The notes below the pieces were generated by a model. That model did not search any database, was not told the DNA's origin, and saw only the letters and a list, made by a program, of their open reading frames with translations. From a virus, in the IMG/VR virus record IMGVR_UViG_3300021594_000451, positions 1-20,783 of that record: a DNA stretch of 20,783 bases, one strand, 5' to 3'. How positions within the stretch are numbered: position 1 is the stretch's first letter; each line of letters starts with the position of its first letter. A program made the translations under genes and the position numbers. Shown piece by piece: positions 5,194-11,873 of the stretch.

Positions 5194-5478
5194 ATGGATA
5201 AGTTAAGATTATTACTCAACGAGAAATACAATATACCAGTTGGAGATTATTTTAAGTTGAAGGAAGAAGATAAAGATGCAATTAGTTCCATTATTGTGGA
5301 GCATTACCAACGAAATCTGCTTCAAGATCCAATGAATGTTTATTTATATTTAAAAATCTTAAGGCATCAAATTGATATGAGCATTCAAGATGAAGAATAT
5401 GAAAGAGTAGACATCATGAATAGATGCAGAAATAAAGTAATGGATATGTTCCCAAGAATAGTAGATGAAGACATTTAA
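5194..5478 (+). CDS. Hypothetical protein with UVR-motif-like helix pair
   Basis: A 94-residue protein started at ATG 5194; the in-frame start at 5116 lies inside the preceding gene. Residues about 53-84 (LKILRHQIDMSIQDEEYERV, then DIMNRCRNKV) resemble the UVR helix hairpin pattern L..L...I..A...E.YE.A..I.D.I, known from UvrB, UvrC and small regulators that bind such proteins. The rest is acidic and helical. The motif is short and degenerate, so this is a resemblance, not an assignment. The stop overlaps the following start by 14 bases, which suggests co-expression. Function is unknown. Confidence 0.6.
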   Translation: MDKLRLLLNEKYNIPVGDYFKLKEEDKDAISSIIVEHYQRNLLQDPMNVYLYLKILRHQIDMSIQDEEYERVDIMNRCRNKVMDMFPRIVDEDI

Positions 5479-5731
5479 TTTTATAATACAAGAAGTTTTC
5501 TACAAGCATTATGAAGTAACACTGGACCAGAACCAGTATGAAAAAATGATGATGAAAATTCAAGATGGAGATCTAACCTCAGAAGAATACATAATGGAAT
5601 ATTTGATGAATACTTCCAACGAAATCAAAGAATCAAAAGCAAAAGATTTTGTAATCAATCTAGTTCAAAAAGAAGAACTCACCAATCTAATTAAAAAAAG
5701 TAAGGAATTACCCTATGGAATTTTCAATTAG
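5465..5731 (+). CDS. Small acidic hypothetical protein
   Basis: An 88-residue protein starting within the last codons of the preceding gene (14-base overlap). It begins MKTFNFIIQEVFYKHYEVTL, a strand-like aromatic start, then a Met/Lys/Glu-rich helix (YEKMMMKIQDGDLTSEEYIM). The end is Lys-rich. No signal, membrane span or known motif. It is the last gene before the terminator at 5804-5832 and belongs to the same unit as the two upstream ORFs. Function unknown. Confidence 0.6.
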   Translation: MKTFNFIIQEVFYKHYEVTLDQNQYEKMMMKIQDGDLTSEEYIMEYLMNTSNEIKESKAKDFVINLVQKEELTNLIKKSKELPYGIFN

Positions 5732-5735
5732 TTTT

Positions 5736-5743
5736 TATATTTA
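5736..5743 (+). promoter_or_regulatory. TATATTT-class -7-like element before a possible small RNA
   Basis: TATATTTA (5736-5743) lies in the gene-free stretch after the stop at 5731. The expected start site at about 5747-5750 coincides with the 5' edge of a hairpin. The upstream box is poor (TATG at 5714-5717, 18-base spacing), so confidence is low. Confidence 0.3.
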
Positions 5744-5747
5744 ATTT

Positions 5748-5832
5748 AGGTATTGGTTGATTCTGCATAGTCATTCAAATTTTTTTTTACCAATACTCGT
5801 AAGCCCTGATAAAACTTATCAGGGTTTTTTTT
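5748..5832 (+). ncRNA. Candidate small RNA ending at a terminator
   Basis: GTATTGGT (5750-5757) pairs perfectly with ACCAATAC (5789-5796) around a 31-base loop that contains a T9 run. The terminator hairpin 5804-5824 and its T tract follow eight bases later. With the promoter-like element at 5736-5743 this would be an RNA of about 85 bases. It could also be just the 3' untranslated region of the upstream operon. No ORF or known family is seen. Confidence 0.35.
5804..5832 (+). terminator. Strong Rho-independent terminator
   Basis: CCCTGATAA (5804-5812), loop AAC, TTATCAGGG (5816-5824), then eight T (5825-5832). The stem is a perfect 9 bp. It closes the 4869-5731 unit before the regulator gene at 5885. 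Confidence 0.9.
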
Positions 5833-5843
5833 ATCCAAGATTA

Positions 5844-5874
5844 TTTACTCCTACGGATAGGTATAGTATATTTA
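5844..5874 (+). promoter_or_regulatory. Promoter for the regulator/packaging operon
   Basis: TTTA (5844-5847), N19, TATATTTA (5867-5874), each one base from the Bacteroidota consensus boxes. It lies just after a terminator and 10 bases before the ATG at 5885, giving a very short leader. It would start the long downstream unit. Confidence 0.5.
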
Positions 5875-5884
5875 TCAAAAAACT

Positions 5885-6145
5885 ATGAAGAAGCTAACAA
5901 ACCCTAGACAGATTGCAATCCTAAAAATTATTACAGAAGACATTGAAAAGACTGGTGACTTCACACCTTTAACCAATCAAGAGATCTATGAAAAGATGGA
6001 TTTCAAAATATCACCTTTTTCAATTAGAGATCACATTATCAAAATGGCAAACAATGGATTCATTCAGAAGATAAACAACACATGGATCAATGATGTATAT
6101 TATCCAAGAGTTATTTATAAAGGGAAAAATGAGTTGGCTAGATGA
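5885..6145 (+). CDS. LexA-like winged-helix DNA-binding protein
   Basis: An 86-residue basic protein. The start NPRQIAILKIITEDIEKTGD, then LTNQEIYEKMDF and FSIRDHIIKMANNGFI (to about residue 60), follows the winged-helix pattern of the LexA DNA-binding domain: 'RQ..IL..I', 'EI...', 'S...R.H...M...G.I'. Residues 61-80 fit the wing. There is no protease or ligand domain, so it is a stand-alone DNA binder. It is likely a phage transcription regulator acting on promoters, possibly the one just upstream. It is the first gene of the long unit, and its end overlaps the sigma-like gene by 17 bases, which suggests linked expression. Confidence 0.65.
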   Translation: MKKLTNPRQIAILKIITEDIEKTGDFTPLTNQEIYEKMDFKISPFSIRDHIIKMANNGFIQKINNTWINDVYYPRVIYKGKNELAR

Positions 6146-6662
6146 ACTCATATTAACAAAGATTTTGAATAATATTTGGATTGAATCCAACTTTGACGAA
6201 TTAAAAAAAATATGTAGATCAGTCAGCAGGCAAAATGATATTGACGATCTATTGCAAACCTGTGTTGAACAGTTCCTCCTCAACAAAAAAACAGCTGAGT
6301 TAAGCAGCAACCAAAAATTATATTTCTTTACAAGGATTGTTCATAACCAATATCATTCCAAAACCTCAAAATTTTATTATCATTTCAAAAGGAGTTACAA
6401 TACCCTATATGATGAAACAGAAATAGTAGATGAGGATTACCAAGAACCAGAAGTGAATTTGGAATGGGTAATGAAACAACTAGATGAAATTAAACAAGGT
6501 AAGGATTGGTATTATGGTAGACTATTTGAATTATACATTGAACTTGGATGTTCAATTACAAAACTGTCAGAGAGGACAACAATCCCAATCAATAGCGTCT
6601 CAAGGGACATCAACAAAATTAGAAAAATACTAAACAAGAAAAGAAATGGGATGTGGTTGTAA
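6129..6662 (+). CDS. Sigma-70-family-like RNA polymerase factor
   Basis: A 177-residue protein from ATG 6129; earlier in-frame starts lie deeper in the preceding gene. Residues about 20-80 look like sigma region 2: a helix with DIDDLLQTCVEQFL (compare 'D.DDL.QE.F'), then YFFTRIVHNQYHSK. Residues about 115-170 look like region 4, with RLFELYIELGCSITKLSERT, then TIPINSVSRDINKIRKIL as a helix-turn-helix. An acidic linker (about 94-110) joins them. Phage factors of this kind redirect host RNA polymerase to phage promoters. It sits between a winged-helix regulator and the packaging genes. The sequence is divergent, so a packaging-linked DNA-binding role cannot be excluded. Confidence 0.6.
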   Translation: MSWLDELILTKILNNIWIESNFDELKKICRSVSRQNDIDDLLQTCVEQFLLNKKTAELSSNQKLYFFTRIVHNQYHSKTSKFYYHFKRSYNTLYDETEIVDEDYQEPEVNLEWVMKQLDEIKQGKDWYYGRLFELYIELGCSITKLSERTTIPINSVSRDINKIRKILNKKRNGMWL

Positions 6663-6939
6663 AGGAGGATCTCAAGCTCCAAAATCAAAGATTAAGGTTA
6701 TTAGACACGAAGATCAGGTCAACGAAATAGTAGATCCTGAACCAATCAATTATACACAACAGGATATAAACAGAGCCAGAGCTTACTTCCAAATGGAAGA
6801 TAAATCAGAAATGGAAAAAGAATGGTTTAGAGCATTTGTTCTATCACACCTCAAAGAATCAGTTCAAGGATATTGTGATGTAATCTGTAAGAAGAGAATA
6901 AATGCGAAGCTTGATAAACTACAACAAAGATTAACATAA
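6646..6939 (+). CDS. Small protein with MGCGCKGG N-terminus
   Basis: A 97-residue protein whose ATG lies 17 bases inside the sigma-like gene. The N-terminus MGCGCKGGSQAPKSK has a Cys-Gly-Cys motif of a type I recall in short Bacteroidota phage proteins near packaging genes; it could bind metal. A helical region follows (QQDINRARAYFQMEDKSEME), then GYCDVICKKRINAKLDKL with a second Cys pair spaced C-x3-C. Together the four cysteines could make one metal site. No enzyme motif is seen. Its stop and the terminase small subunit start share one base (6939), so the genes are coupled. Function unknown. Confidence 0.6.
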   Translation: MGCGCKGGSQAPKSKIKVIRHEDQVNEIVDPEPINYTQQDINRARAYFQMEDKSEMEKEWFRAFVLSHLKESVQGYCDVICKKRINAKLDKLQQRLT

Positions 6940-7352
6940 TGCAATTAGGAAGACCAAAAAAGAAACTGAGTGACTTACCAAATGGATGGGAACTTAGACT
7001 ACTTGAGATGGGTAGGGAAGGTATGTTAGATGTTGATGCGAGAGTATATCTCGGAATATCAAAGGATACTTTTTATAGATTACTTGACGAAGAACCAAAT
7101 TTTTCGGAAGCCGTCAATGCAATGAGGGAAGCATCACATACATGGTGGGCGTCAATACCAAGAAAAGGATTCAAAGATGGAACATCAAAGAACCTAAATT
7201 CAAACTTATATTCACTCGTAATGAGAAACAAGTTCGGTGATGAATGGAACACAGAAAAGAAAGTGGATATAACATCAGGAGGAGAGAAGATTGAAGGAAC
7301 AAAGAAATACGAGATTGAAATAATCAAAAAAACAATTGAAGATAATGAGTGA
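6939..7352 (+). CDS. terS: Probable terminase small subunit
   Basis: A 137-residue protein. The small terminase recognises phage DNA and hands it to the large subunit for packaging. The start GRPKKKLSDLP is a basic arm. Residues about 18-58 fit the helix-turn-helix of small terminases: GREGMLDVDARVYLGISKDT, then FYRLLDEEPNFSEAV. An oligomerisation helix (EASHTWWASIPRKGF) and the C-terminal YSLVMRNKFGDEW-x-(T)EKKVDITSGGEKI match the typical 'L..R....W..K.EV..T.GG' ending of phage small subunits. Unusually, four genes separate it from the large subunit at 9949. The ending overlaps the next gene (ATG 7345). Confidence 0.65.
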   Translation: MQLGRPKKKLSDLPNGWELRLLEMGREGMLDVDARVYLGISKDTFYRLLDEEPNFSEAVNAMREASHTWWASIPRKGFKDGTSKNLNSNLYSLVMRNKFGDEWNTEKKVDITSGGEKIEGTKKYEIEIIKKTIEDNE

Positions 7353-7521
7353 GGAGAAACTAAAACTCAATCTAACATTTTTGCAGTATAGGTTTTTATA
7401 CATGACCTTACTTGACAAATTGGAGTTCTTACAATCAGAGGAACAAACACCAGCAACAAAAGAATACTACCAAATAATCAAACAAGTCAAAGAACAACTT
7501 TGGAAAAAAATGGATGAATAA
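7345..7521 (+). CDS. Small hypothetical protein (58 aa)
   Basis: A 58-residue protein when started at ATG 7345, which overlaps the small terminase stop; a TTG at 7336 is the alternative. It is helical and rich in Leu, Gln and Lys: LKLNLTFLQYRFLYMTLLDK followed by a Glu/Gln-rich stretch. No motif is recognised. The stop and the next start overlap as TAATG (7519-7523). It lies in the coupled chain from terminase to methyltransferase. Confidence 0.6.
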   Translation: MSEEKLKLNLTFLQYRFLYMTLLDKLEFLQSEEQTPATKEYYQIIKQVKEQLWKKMDE

Positions 7522-8135
7522 TGAATACAAGTCCCAACATGGAAAGATGTGATCTACCCATCATCAAAGAAATGGTAGAGAAATACAATCTCAAAGGAGA
7601 TATAATTGAGTTCGGAACTTTCACTTGTGAGTCAGCACTATTTCTGGCATCACAATTCCCTGATAAAAAGATTTATACAATAGATCATTTTCAAGGATTG
7701 GAAAAGACATCAAAGTCATTACCATCAAGTAGTGATTGGACCGAAGGAGCATTTGCTCTTGGTCACCCTGACTATCAAGCAGGACATATCCCAAAGAACA
7801 TTGAGGAAGCAAAAGAGAAACTATCAAGAAGAGATAATATTGAATTGATCCTATCTGATGTTCATGATTTAACTCACCCCAACGATTATGGTATTGGTAA
7901 GTTAGCAGCAGCAAATGTTGATGTTGATATCTATGAACCAACAGTATCATCATTGGAGTTCCTAACCAAATGTGAGTGGAATGAAATCTTTATTAGGTTT
8001 GATGACTGGCATGGTAATGAAGTGGAATATGATGAACACGAAAGACTGGCGTTCATTGAATGGATTGAGAAGTATAATTACCAATACGAAATAACTCATG
8101 GGGGTTATATTGGAGGATCATTTGTAAAACGATAA
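7521..8135 (+). CDS. Class I SAM-dependent methyltransferase
   Basis: A 204-residue protein. Residues about 27-43 (GDIIEFGTFTCESALFLA) are the SAM-binding motif I of Rossmann-fold methyltransferases, and IYTIDHFQGL (about 51-60) is motif II with the acidic residue that binds the ribose. FIRFDDWHGN (about 157-166) could hold the catalytic or metal-binding acids, as in TylF/macrocin-type O-methyltransferases. The substrate is unknown: sugars, small molecules or surface polymers are known for relatives. The N-terminus lacks a signal, so it works in the cytoplasm. It stands between the terminase subunits, one base before a DNA methyltransferase gene. A role in modifying phage or host glycans is conceivable. 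Confidence 0.65.
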   Translation: MNTSPNMERCDLPIIKEMVEKYNLKGDIIEFGTFTCESALFLASQFPDKKIYTIDHFQGLEKTSKSLPSSSDWTEGAFALGHPDYQAGHIPKNIEEAKEKLSRRDNIELILSDVHDLTHPNDYGIGKLAAANVDVDIYEPTVSSLEFLTKCEWNEIFIRFDDWHGNEVEYDEHERLAFIEWIEKYNYQYEITHGGYIGGSFVKR

Positions 8136-8136
8136 T

Positions 8137-9807
8137 ATGAATATAGATTTAAGATTAGGAGATTGCCTTGAGGTATTAAAAACAATACCAGATAACTCAG
8201 TTGATTCAGTTGTAACAGATCCCCCTTATGGAATTGGATTTATGAATAAGGAGTGGGACAATCCACAGAAACATCAAGAACTAATTGAGAGAGAAAAGAA
8301 TAGAAGTGAAGAAAGATTTGCTGATGGTAAAAGTCCTGTTAAAGGTGGGTTCTCAAAAGGAGTTCAACCAGGTCTTCCAATAGGAGGAGCTAAGGAAGGT
8401 AAATGGTTTCAGGATTGGTGTGAGTTATGGGCTCGTGAATGTTTTAGAATACTAAAACCAGGAGGACACGCATTATCATTTTCAGCACCACGAACTTACC
8501 ACAGAATGGCAACAGCATTTGAGGATAGTGGTTTCCAAATTAGAGATCAGATTATGTGGGTATTTGGATCAGGGTTTCCTAAATCACATAACATCGGTAA
8601 AGCGATAGATAAGATTGCTGGTAGAGTTGATATGAGTTGTGATGAAGTAAAATTAAAACTTAAAGGACTTTATGATAAGAGTGGAAAATCATTATCAAAG
8701 ATAAGTGAAGAGTGTGGATTTAATGCTTCAGGATATATTAAAACAGAAAGCAATAAACCTGACCCATGGACGACAACATTACCAACAGTAGAAAAATGGA
8801 AAGTAATTAGTAAGGTAATCAACGCAACAGAAGAAGAAAAAGATGAAATATCAAATCTATTACAATCAGCAGAGAGAGAAGTAATTGGAACAAAGAGTTC
8901 AGGATTGTTTAATGGAGGTGAAGGTAATTCTGTTGGTGGAACAATAGTAGCAGAGGTTGATATTACAATTGCTAATATTGAAGAAGCGAAAGAGTGGGAA
9001 GGTTGGGGAACAGCACTCAAACCAGCACACGAACCAATAGTGATGGCACGAAAACCATTAAGTGAAAAGTCCATCGCAGAGAATGTATTGAAACACGGAA
9101 CAGGTGGAATAAATATTGATGGTTCAAGGATTGAAATGAAAGACAAAGAGAACATCAACTTTGATAGACCAAGAGTTAGAAAAGACCAGAAAGAATATTT
9201 TGGAAATCATTTACCCGATGGTTATTTTAAGAACGAAGATTTCAAAGAGTATAATGAGTCAGGTAGATTTCCAGCAAACATAATCTTTGATGAAGAGGCG
9301 GGACAACTATTGGACGAACAGAGTGGAACATTGAAAGGTGGAGCCAGTCGTTTCTTCTATTGTCCCAAGGCAGCAAAGAAAGATAGAAACGAGGGTATGC
9401 CAGAGGAAGTAGGTGTATTTCATCAAAGACCAAGAAGAGAAGATGGAACAATAATATACAAAGAAAAGAACCCTGAAGAATGGGCTGAAGCGATGAGTAA
9501 ATTACCTCGTAAAGATAAGACATCTAAAGCGGCAGCAGAAGAAAAACTACAGGACAATACTAACGGATTAAAGAACAATCACCCCACAGTCAAACCTACA
9601 GACCTAATGAGATATCTAATCAATCTCATTACCCCACCAAATGGAGTAGTATTAGACCCGTTTATGGGTAGTGGTTCAACAGGTAAAGCGGCTGTTAGAT
9701 GTGGGGTCAATTTCATCGGTATTGAAAAAGAACAGGAGTATATGGATATTGCGAAAGCGAGAATAGAACACGAAAAGAATAAACCGGTTCAAGGTAAATT
9801 ATTATAA
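8137..9807 (+). CDS. DNA methyltransferase, beta class (probable N6-adenine)
   Basis: A 556-residue protein. DPPYG at residues 28-32 is catalytic motif IV of amino-methyltransferases, and LDPFMGSGST (506-515) is the SAM-binding motif I. Motif IV before motif I defines the beta class (N6_N4_Mtase family). DPPY favours adenine N6, although N4-cytosine is possible. HPTVKPTDLM precedes motif I, as usual. It is longer than simple members (about 250-400) because of a central region. Residues about 157-260 contain an HTH-like stretch (LSKISEECGF, then WTTTLPTVEKW), perhaps for target recognition. FFYCPKAAKKDR (about 405-416) is a known conserved feature of large phage members. No restriction endonuclease is adjacent, so it is an orphan, probably protecting phage DNA. 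Confidence 0.85.
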   Translation: MNIDLRLGDCLEVLKTIPDNSVDSVVTDPPYGIGFMNKEWDNPQKHQELIEREKNRSEERFADGKSPVKGGFSKGVQPGLPIGGAKEGKWFQDWCELWARECFRILKPGGHALSFSAPRTYHRMATAFEDSGFQIRDQIMWVFGSGFPKSHNIGKAIDKIAGRVDMSCDEVKLKLKGLYDKSGKSLSKISEECGFNASGYIKTESNKPDPWTTTLPTVEKWKVISKVINATEEEKDEISNLLQSAEREVIGTKSSGLFNGGEGNSVGGTIVAEVDITIANIEEAKEWEGWGTALKPAHEPIVMARKPLSEKSIAENVLKHGTGGINIDGSRIEMKDKENINFDRPRVRKDQKEYFGNHLPDGYFKNEDFKEYNESGRFPANIIFDEEAGQLLDEQSGTLKGGASRFFYCPKAAKKDRNEGMPEEVGVFHQRPRREDGTIIYKEKNPEEWAEAMSKLPRKDKTSKAAAEEKLQDNTNGLKNNHPTVKPTDLMRYLINLITPPNGVVLDPFMGSGSTGKAAVRCGVNFIGIEKEQEYMDIAKARIEHEKNKPVQGKLL

Positions 9808-9998
9808 TGCCAAAATCACAAAAGAGAGGTGGGGAGAAAGCCCACAGAAGAAGAGTCAAAGCACGAAACGAAAGACTGAGAGGTGCTGCAAAAAGATATA
9901 CAGATCTATTCAACCAAAAACTAAAAGAAGCATTAGAAAAGAAACAGAATGAAAATACAGACAACGGAGGTATTTCAATTACTACAGGAAACCAATAA
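9807..9998 (+). CDS. Small very basic protein before the large terminase
   Basis: A 63-residue protein, nearly one third Lys/Arg in the first 45 residues (KSQKRGGEKAHRRRVKARNE), then a helix (YTDLFNQKLKEALEKKQ) and a polar tail. It starts at a TAATG overlap with the methyltransferase stop. Its end overlaps the large terminase start by 50 bases, which suggests real coupling or that one start is misplaced. The charge suggests nucleic-acid binding; a packaging accessory is the simplest guess from position. No family is recognised. Confidence 0.55.
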   Translation: MPKSQKRGGEKAHRRRVKARNERLRGAAKRYTDLFNQKLKEALEKKQNENTDNGGISITTGNQ

Positions 9999-11088
9999 GC
10001 GTGTTTGTGTATTTCAAGGATCGTCAAGAGCAGGTAAGACTTATAACATCATCTTATGGTTGGTTATAGATCTATTGAATAAAGAGAATAAGGTATATTC
10101 AATAATTAGAAAAACACTACCAGCACTCAAAGGATCGGTCCTCAGGGATCTAAAAGAGATCTTACTGATGTTGGATCTTTATGATGATTCCAAGTGGCAC
10201 TCTGTTGATGGTTATTATGAACTTGGATCAAATATTATTGAATGGTTCTCCGTAGATGATGAAACAAAATTACGAGGAAGAAAGAGAGACATAGGATTTG
10301 TCAATGAGGCAACAGAGATAACCTATGATGAGTATGTTCAATTATCACTGAGAACTGGTGAAAGAATGATATTGGATTTCAACCCCTCACTATGGCAGTC
10401 ATGGTTATATGATTTGGAAAGTGATCCTGATTGTCTATACAAGATTGTGACTTATAAGGACAACCCCTTCCTACCAAAACTACAGGTAGAAGAGATTGAG
10501 AAACTAAAAGACAGAGATCCAAATTTATGGAGAGTATTCGGTCTTGGTCTTAAAGGTATTCCAACAAGAGTTGTTTTCTCACACCAAAAAGAATATACTG
10601 AACTACCACCATCAGCAAAGAAACTTGGGTATTCAGTAGACTTCGGGTATAATGACCCTACGACTTTAATAGAGGTCCATAAAGACAACGAATCAATTTA
10701 TGTGAAGGAATTACTATATCTTAGAAACACGACCATAAATGACCTTATTTACAAGATTAAGGACCTTAACATAAATCTCAAAGATGATTTCATTTGTGAT
10801 TCAGCAAATCCACAGGGTATAGCAGAGATGGTAAGAGCTGGCATAAATGCAAAGCCAGTCAAGAAAGATACAATACTAGCAGGTATAGATCAGATCAAAA
10901 GAAACAATCTTTTTGTTCATAGAGATTCAGAACATATATGGGAAGAACTAAATTCTTATGTATGGAAACAAGATAAAAATGGTAACAACCTTGACGAACC
11001 TGAAGACAAGAATAACCACCTAATAGATCCCCTAAGATATATTATGACCATGAAGTCCATGAGGAATACTGGCATATACATTTTATAA
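9949..11088 (+). CDS. terL: Terminase large subunit
   Basis: A 379-residue ATPase-nuclease that pumps DNA into the procapsid and cuts it. Walker A is GSSRAGKT (24-31). Walker B with the catalytic glutamate is IGFVNEA (115-121). The coupling motif region is LDFNPS (142-147). The C-terminal RNase H-like nuclease shows D231 (SVDFGYNDPTT), D284 (FICDSANPQG) and D360 (HLIDPLRY), the acidic triad of this family. The length is at the short end for the family (about 400-500), but both domains are complete. The ATG at 9949 leaves the usual short lead before Walker A and overlaps the preceding gene by 50 bases. The tail-chaperone-like gene follows after 35 bases. I see no intein or intron. Confidence 0.92.
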   Translation: MKIQTTEVFQLLQETNKRVCVFQGSSRAGKTYNIILWLVIDLLNKENKVYSIIRKTLPALKGSVLRDLKEILLMLDLYDDSKWHSVDGYYELGSNIIEWFSVDDETKLRGRKRDIGFVNEATEITYDEYVQLSLRTGERMILDFNPSLWQSWLYDLESDPDCLYKIVTYKDNPFLPKLQVEEIEKLKDRDPNLWRVFGLGLKGIPTRVVFSHQKEYTELPPSAKKLGYSVDFGYNDPTTLIEVHKDNESIYVKELLYLRNTTINDLIYKIKDLNINLKDDFICDSANPQGIAEMVRAGINAKPVKKDTILAGIDQIKRNNLFVHRDSEHIWEELNSYVWKQDKNGNNLDEPEDKNNHLIDPLRYIMTMKSMRNTGIYIL

Positions 11089-11123
11089 AATGGGTCTTAC
11101 AATAAAATAATATTTATAGATAT

Positions 11124-11873
11124 ATGGAAAGTAGAATTGAGTTTAACGGAAGAACAATCAATGTAAAAGAACCAACAATTTCTGATTGGTCCAAAGTAAT
11201 GAAGTATAAAGATCTCCTTGATGAAGAAGAGTTATACTACAAGATGCTTGAGGAGTTCACAGGTATGGAGAAAGATGAAATACTAAAACAAGATGCTGCA
11301 ACCATCATAAGACTTGGAGATGTTGTTCAGAATATTCTGATGTATGAGAACAAAAAATTATACAAAGAGATTGAACATAATGGTATGACTTATGAACTAA
11401 TGGATGTGAATAACATTTCATTTGGTCAATATGTGGACCTTGATACATTCCTGAGAAAAGACGAGAAGTATAGAACTCAACACCTGAATGAACTAGCAGC
11501 TTATATGTATGTTGAGAAGGGAACAAAATATGCTGACTCAGATTTCAAAAAGAGAATTGAGGCGATGAAGGATTTACCGATCAAGTATATCAATTCAGCG
11601 CTTTTTTTTTTATTGAATATAGCCGAGGCGTCTCAAAGTCTTACCCAGCTTTATTCCAAGAACAAATTGATGGTGAAGCTGCTCAAGATAAGAATAGTTT
11701 TTATGGTCATTACGGATGGTATCATGCAATTTCACAACTCGCCGAAAACAAAGTATGGCAAATTGATAATGTGGTTAATCTCACCCTTATCAGTGCCCTT
11801 AATCACCTTAGCTACCTTGTGGATCTTAATAAAGAGAAGGAGAGAGAAATCAAAAAGCAACAACAGCAAATAA
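11124..11873 (+). CDS. Tail-assembly-chaperone-like protein, frame-0 product
   Basis: Read without a frame change this gives 249 residues. The first 162 look like a real protein: IEFNGRTINVKEPTISDWSK at the start, and NGMTYELMDV with SFGQYVDLDTFL near the middle. The pattern resembles proteins lying just before tail genes in Bacteroidota phages, similar in position to lambda gpG. After a T10 tract (11602-11611) the frame-0 sequence becomes an implausible hydrophobic/basic tail (LISPLSVPLITLATLWILIK). The -1 frame instead gives protein-like sequence ending in an ATGA overlap with the next gene. The frame-0 product may be a short form, or an artefact of a wrong T count. The start lies behind an AT-rich 35-base gap with TAATATTTATAG. 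Role is inferred from position and frame switch. Confidence 0.6.
   Translation: MESRIEFNGRTINVKEPTISDWSKVMKYKDLLDEEELYYKMLEEFTGMEKDEILKQDAATIIRLGDVVQNILMYENKKLYKEIEHNGMTYELMDVNNISFGQYVDLDTFLRKDEKYRTQHLNELAAYMYVEKGTKYADSDFKKRIEAMKDLPIKYINSALFFLLNIAEASQSLTQLYSKNKLMVKLLKIRIVFMVITDGIMQFHNSPKTKYGKLIMWLISPLSVPLITLATLWILIKRRREKSKSNNSK
11602..11612 (+). other. Candidate -1 frameshift site (T10 A)
   Basis: Ten T followed by A. In frame 0 the codons are CTT TTT TTT TTA, so T TTT TTA (11606-11612) is a canonical X XXY YYZ slippery heptamer, the same as the HIV-1 site. Slipping back one base gives a 253-residue fusion. Transcriptional slippage on T10 or an assembly error in the run length would have the same effect. 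No strong downstream hairpin was seen, only GAG/CTC at 11625-11634. Confidence 0.6.

Noticed and set aside
6655-6675. AAAGGAGGA as a Shine-Dalgarno site
   Set aside because: It lies inside the coding sequence (Lys-Gly-Gly codons) with no start at a suitable distance, and Bacteroidota rarely use such sites.
8670-9523. Minus-strand ORFs across the DNA methyltransferase
   Set aside because: The + strand carries clear catalytic and SAM motifs over the whole length, and the minus frames are Ser/Leu-rich shadows.
11080-11091. ATTTTATAAAAT palindrome after the large terminase
   Set aside because: A 12-base AT-only palindrome is expected by chance in DNA this AT-rich, and it has neither a GC stem nor a T tract to be a terminator.
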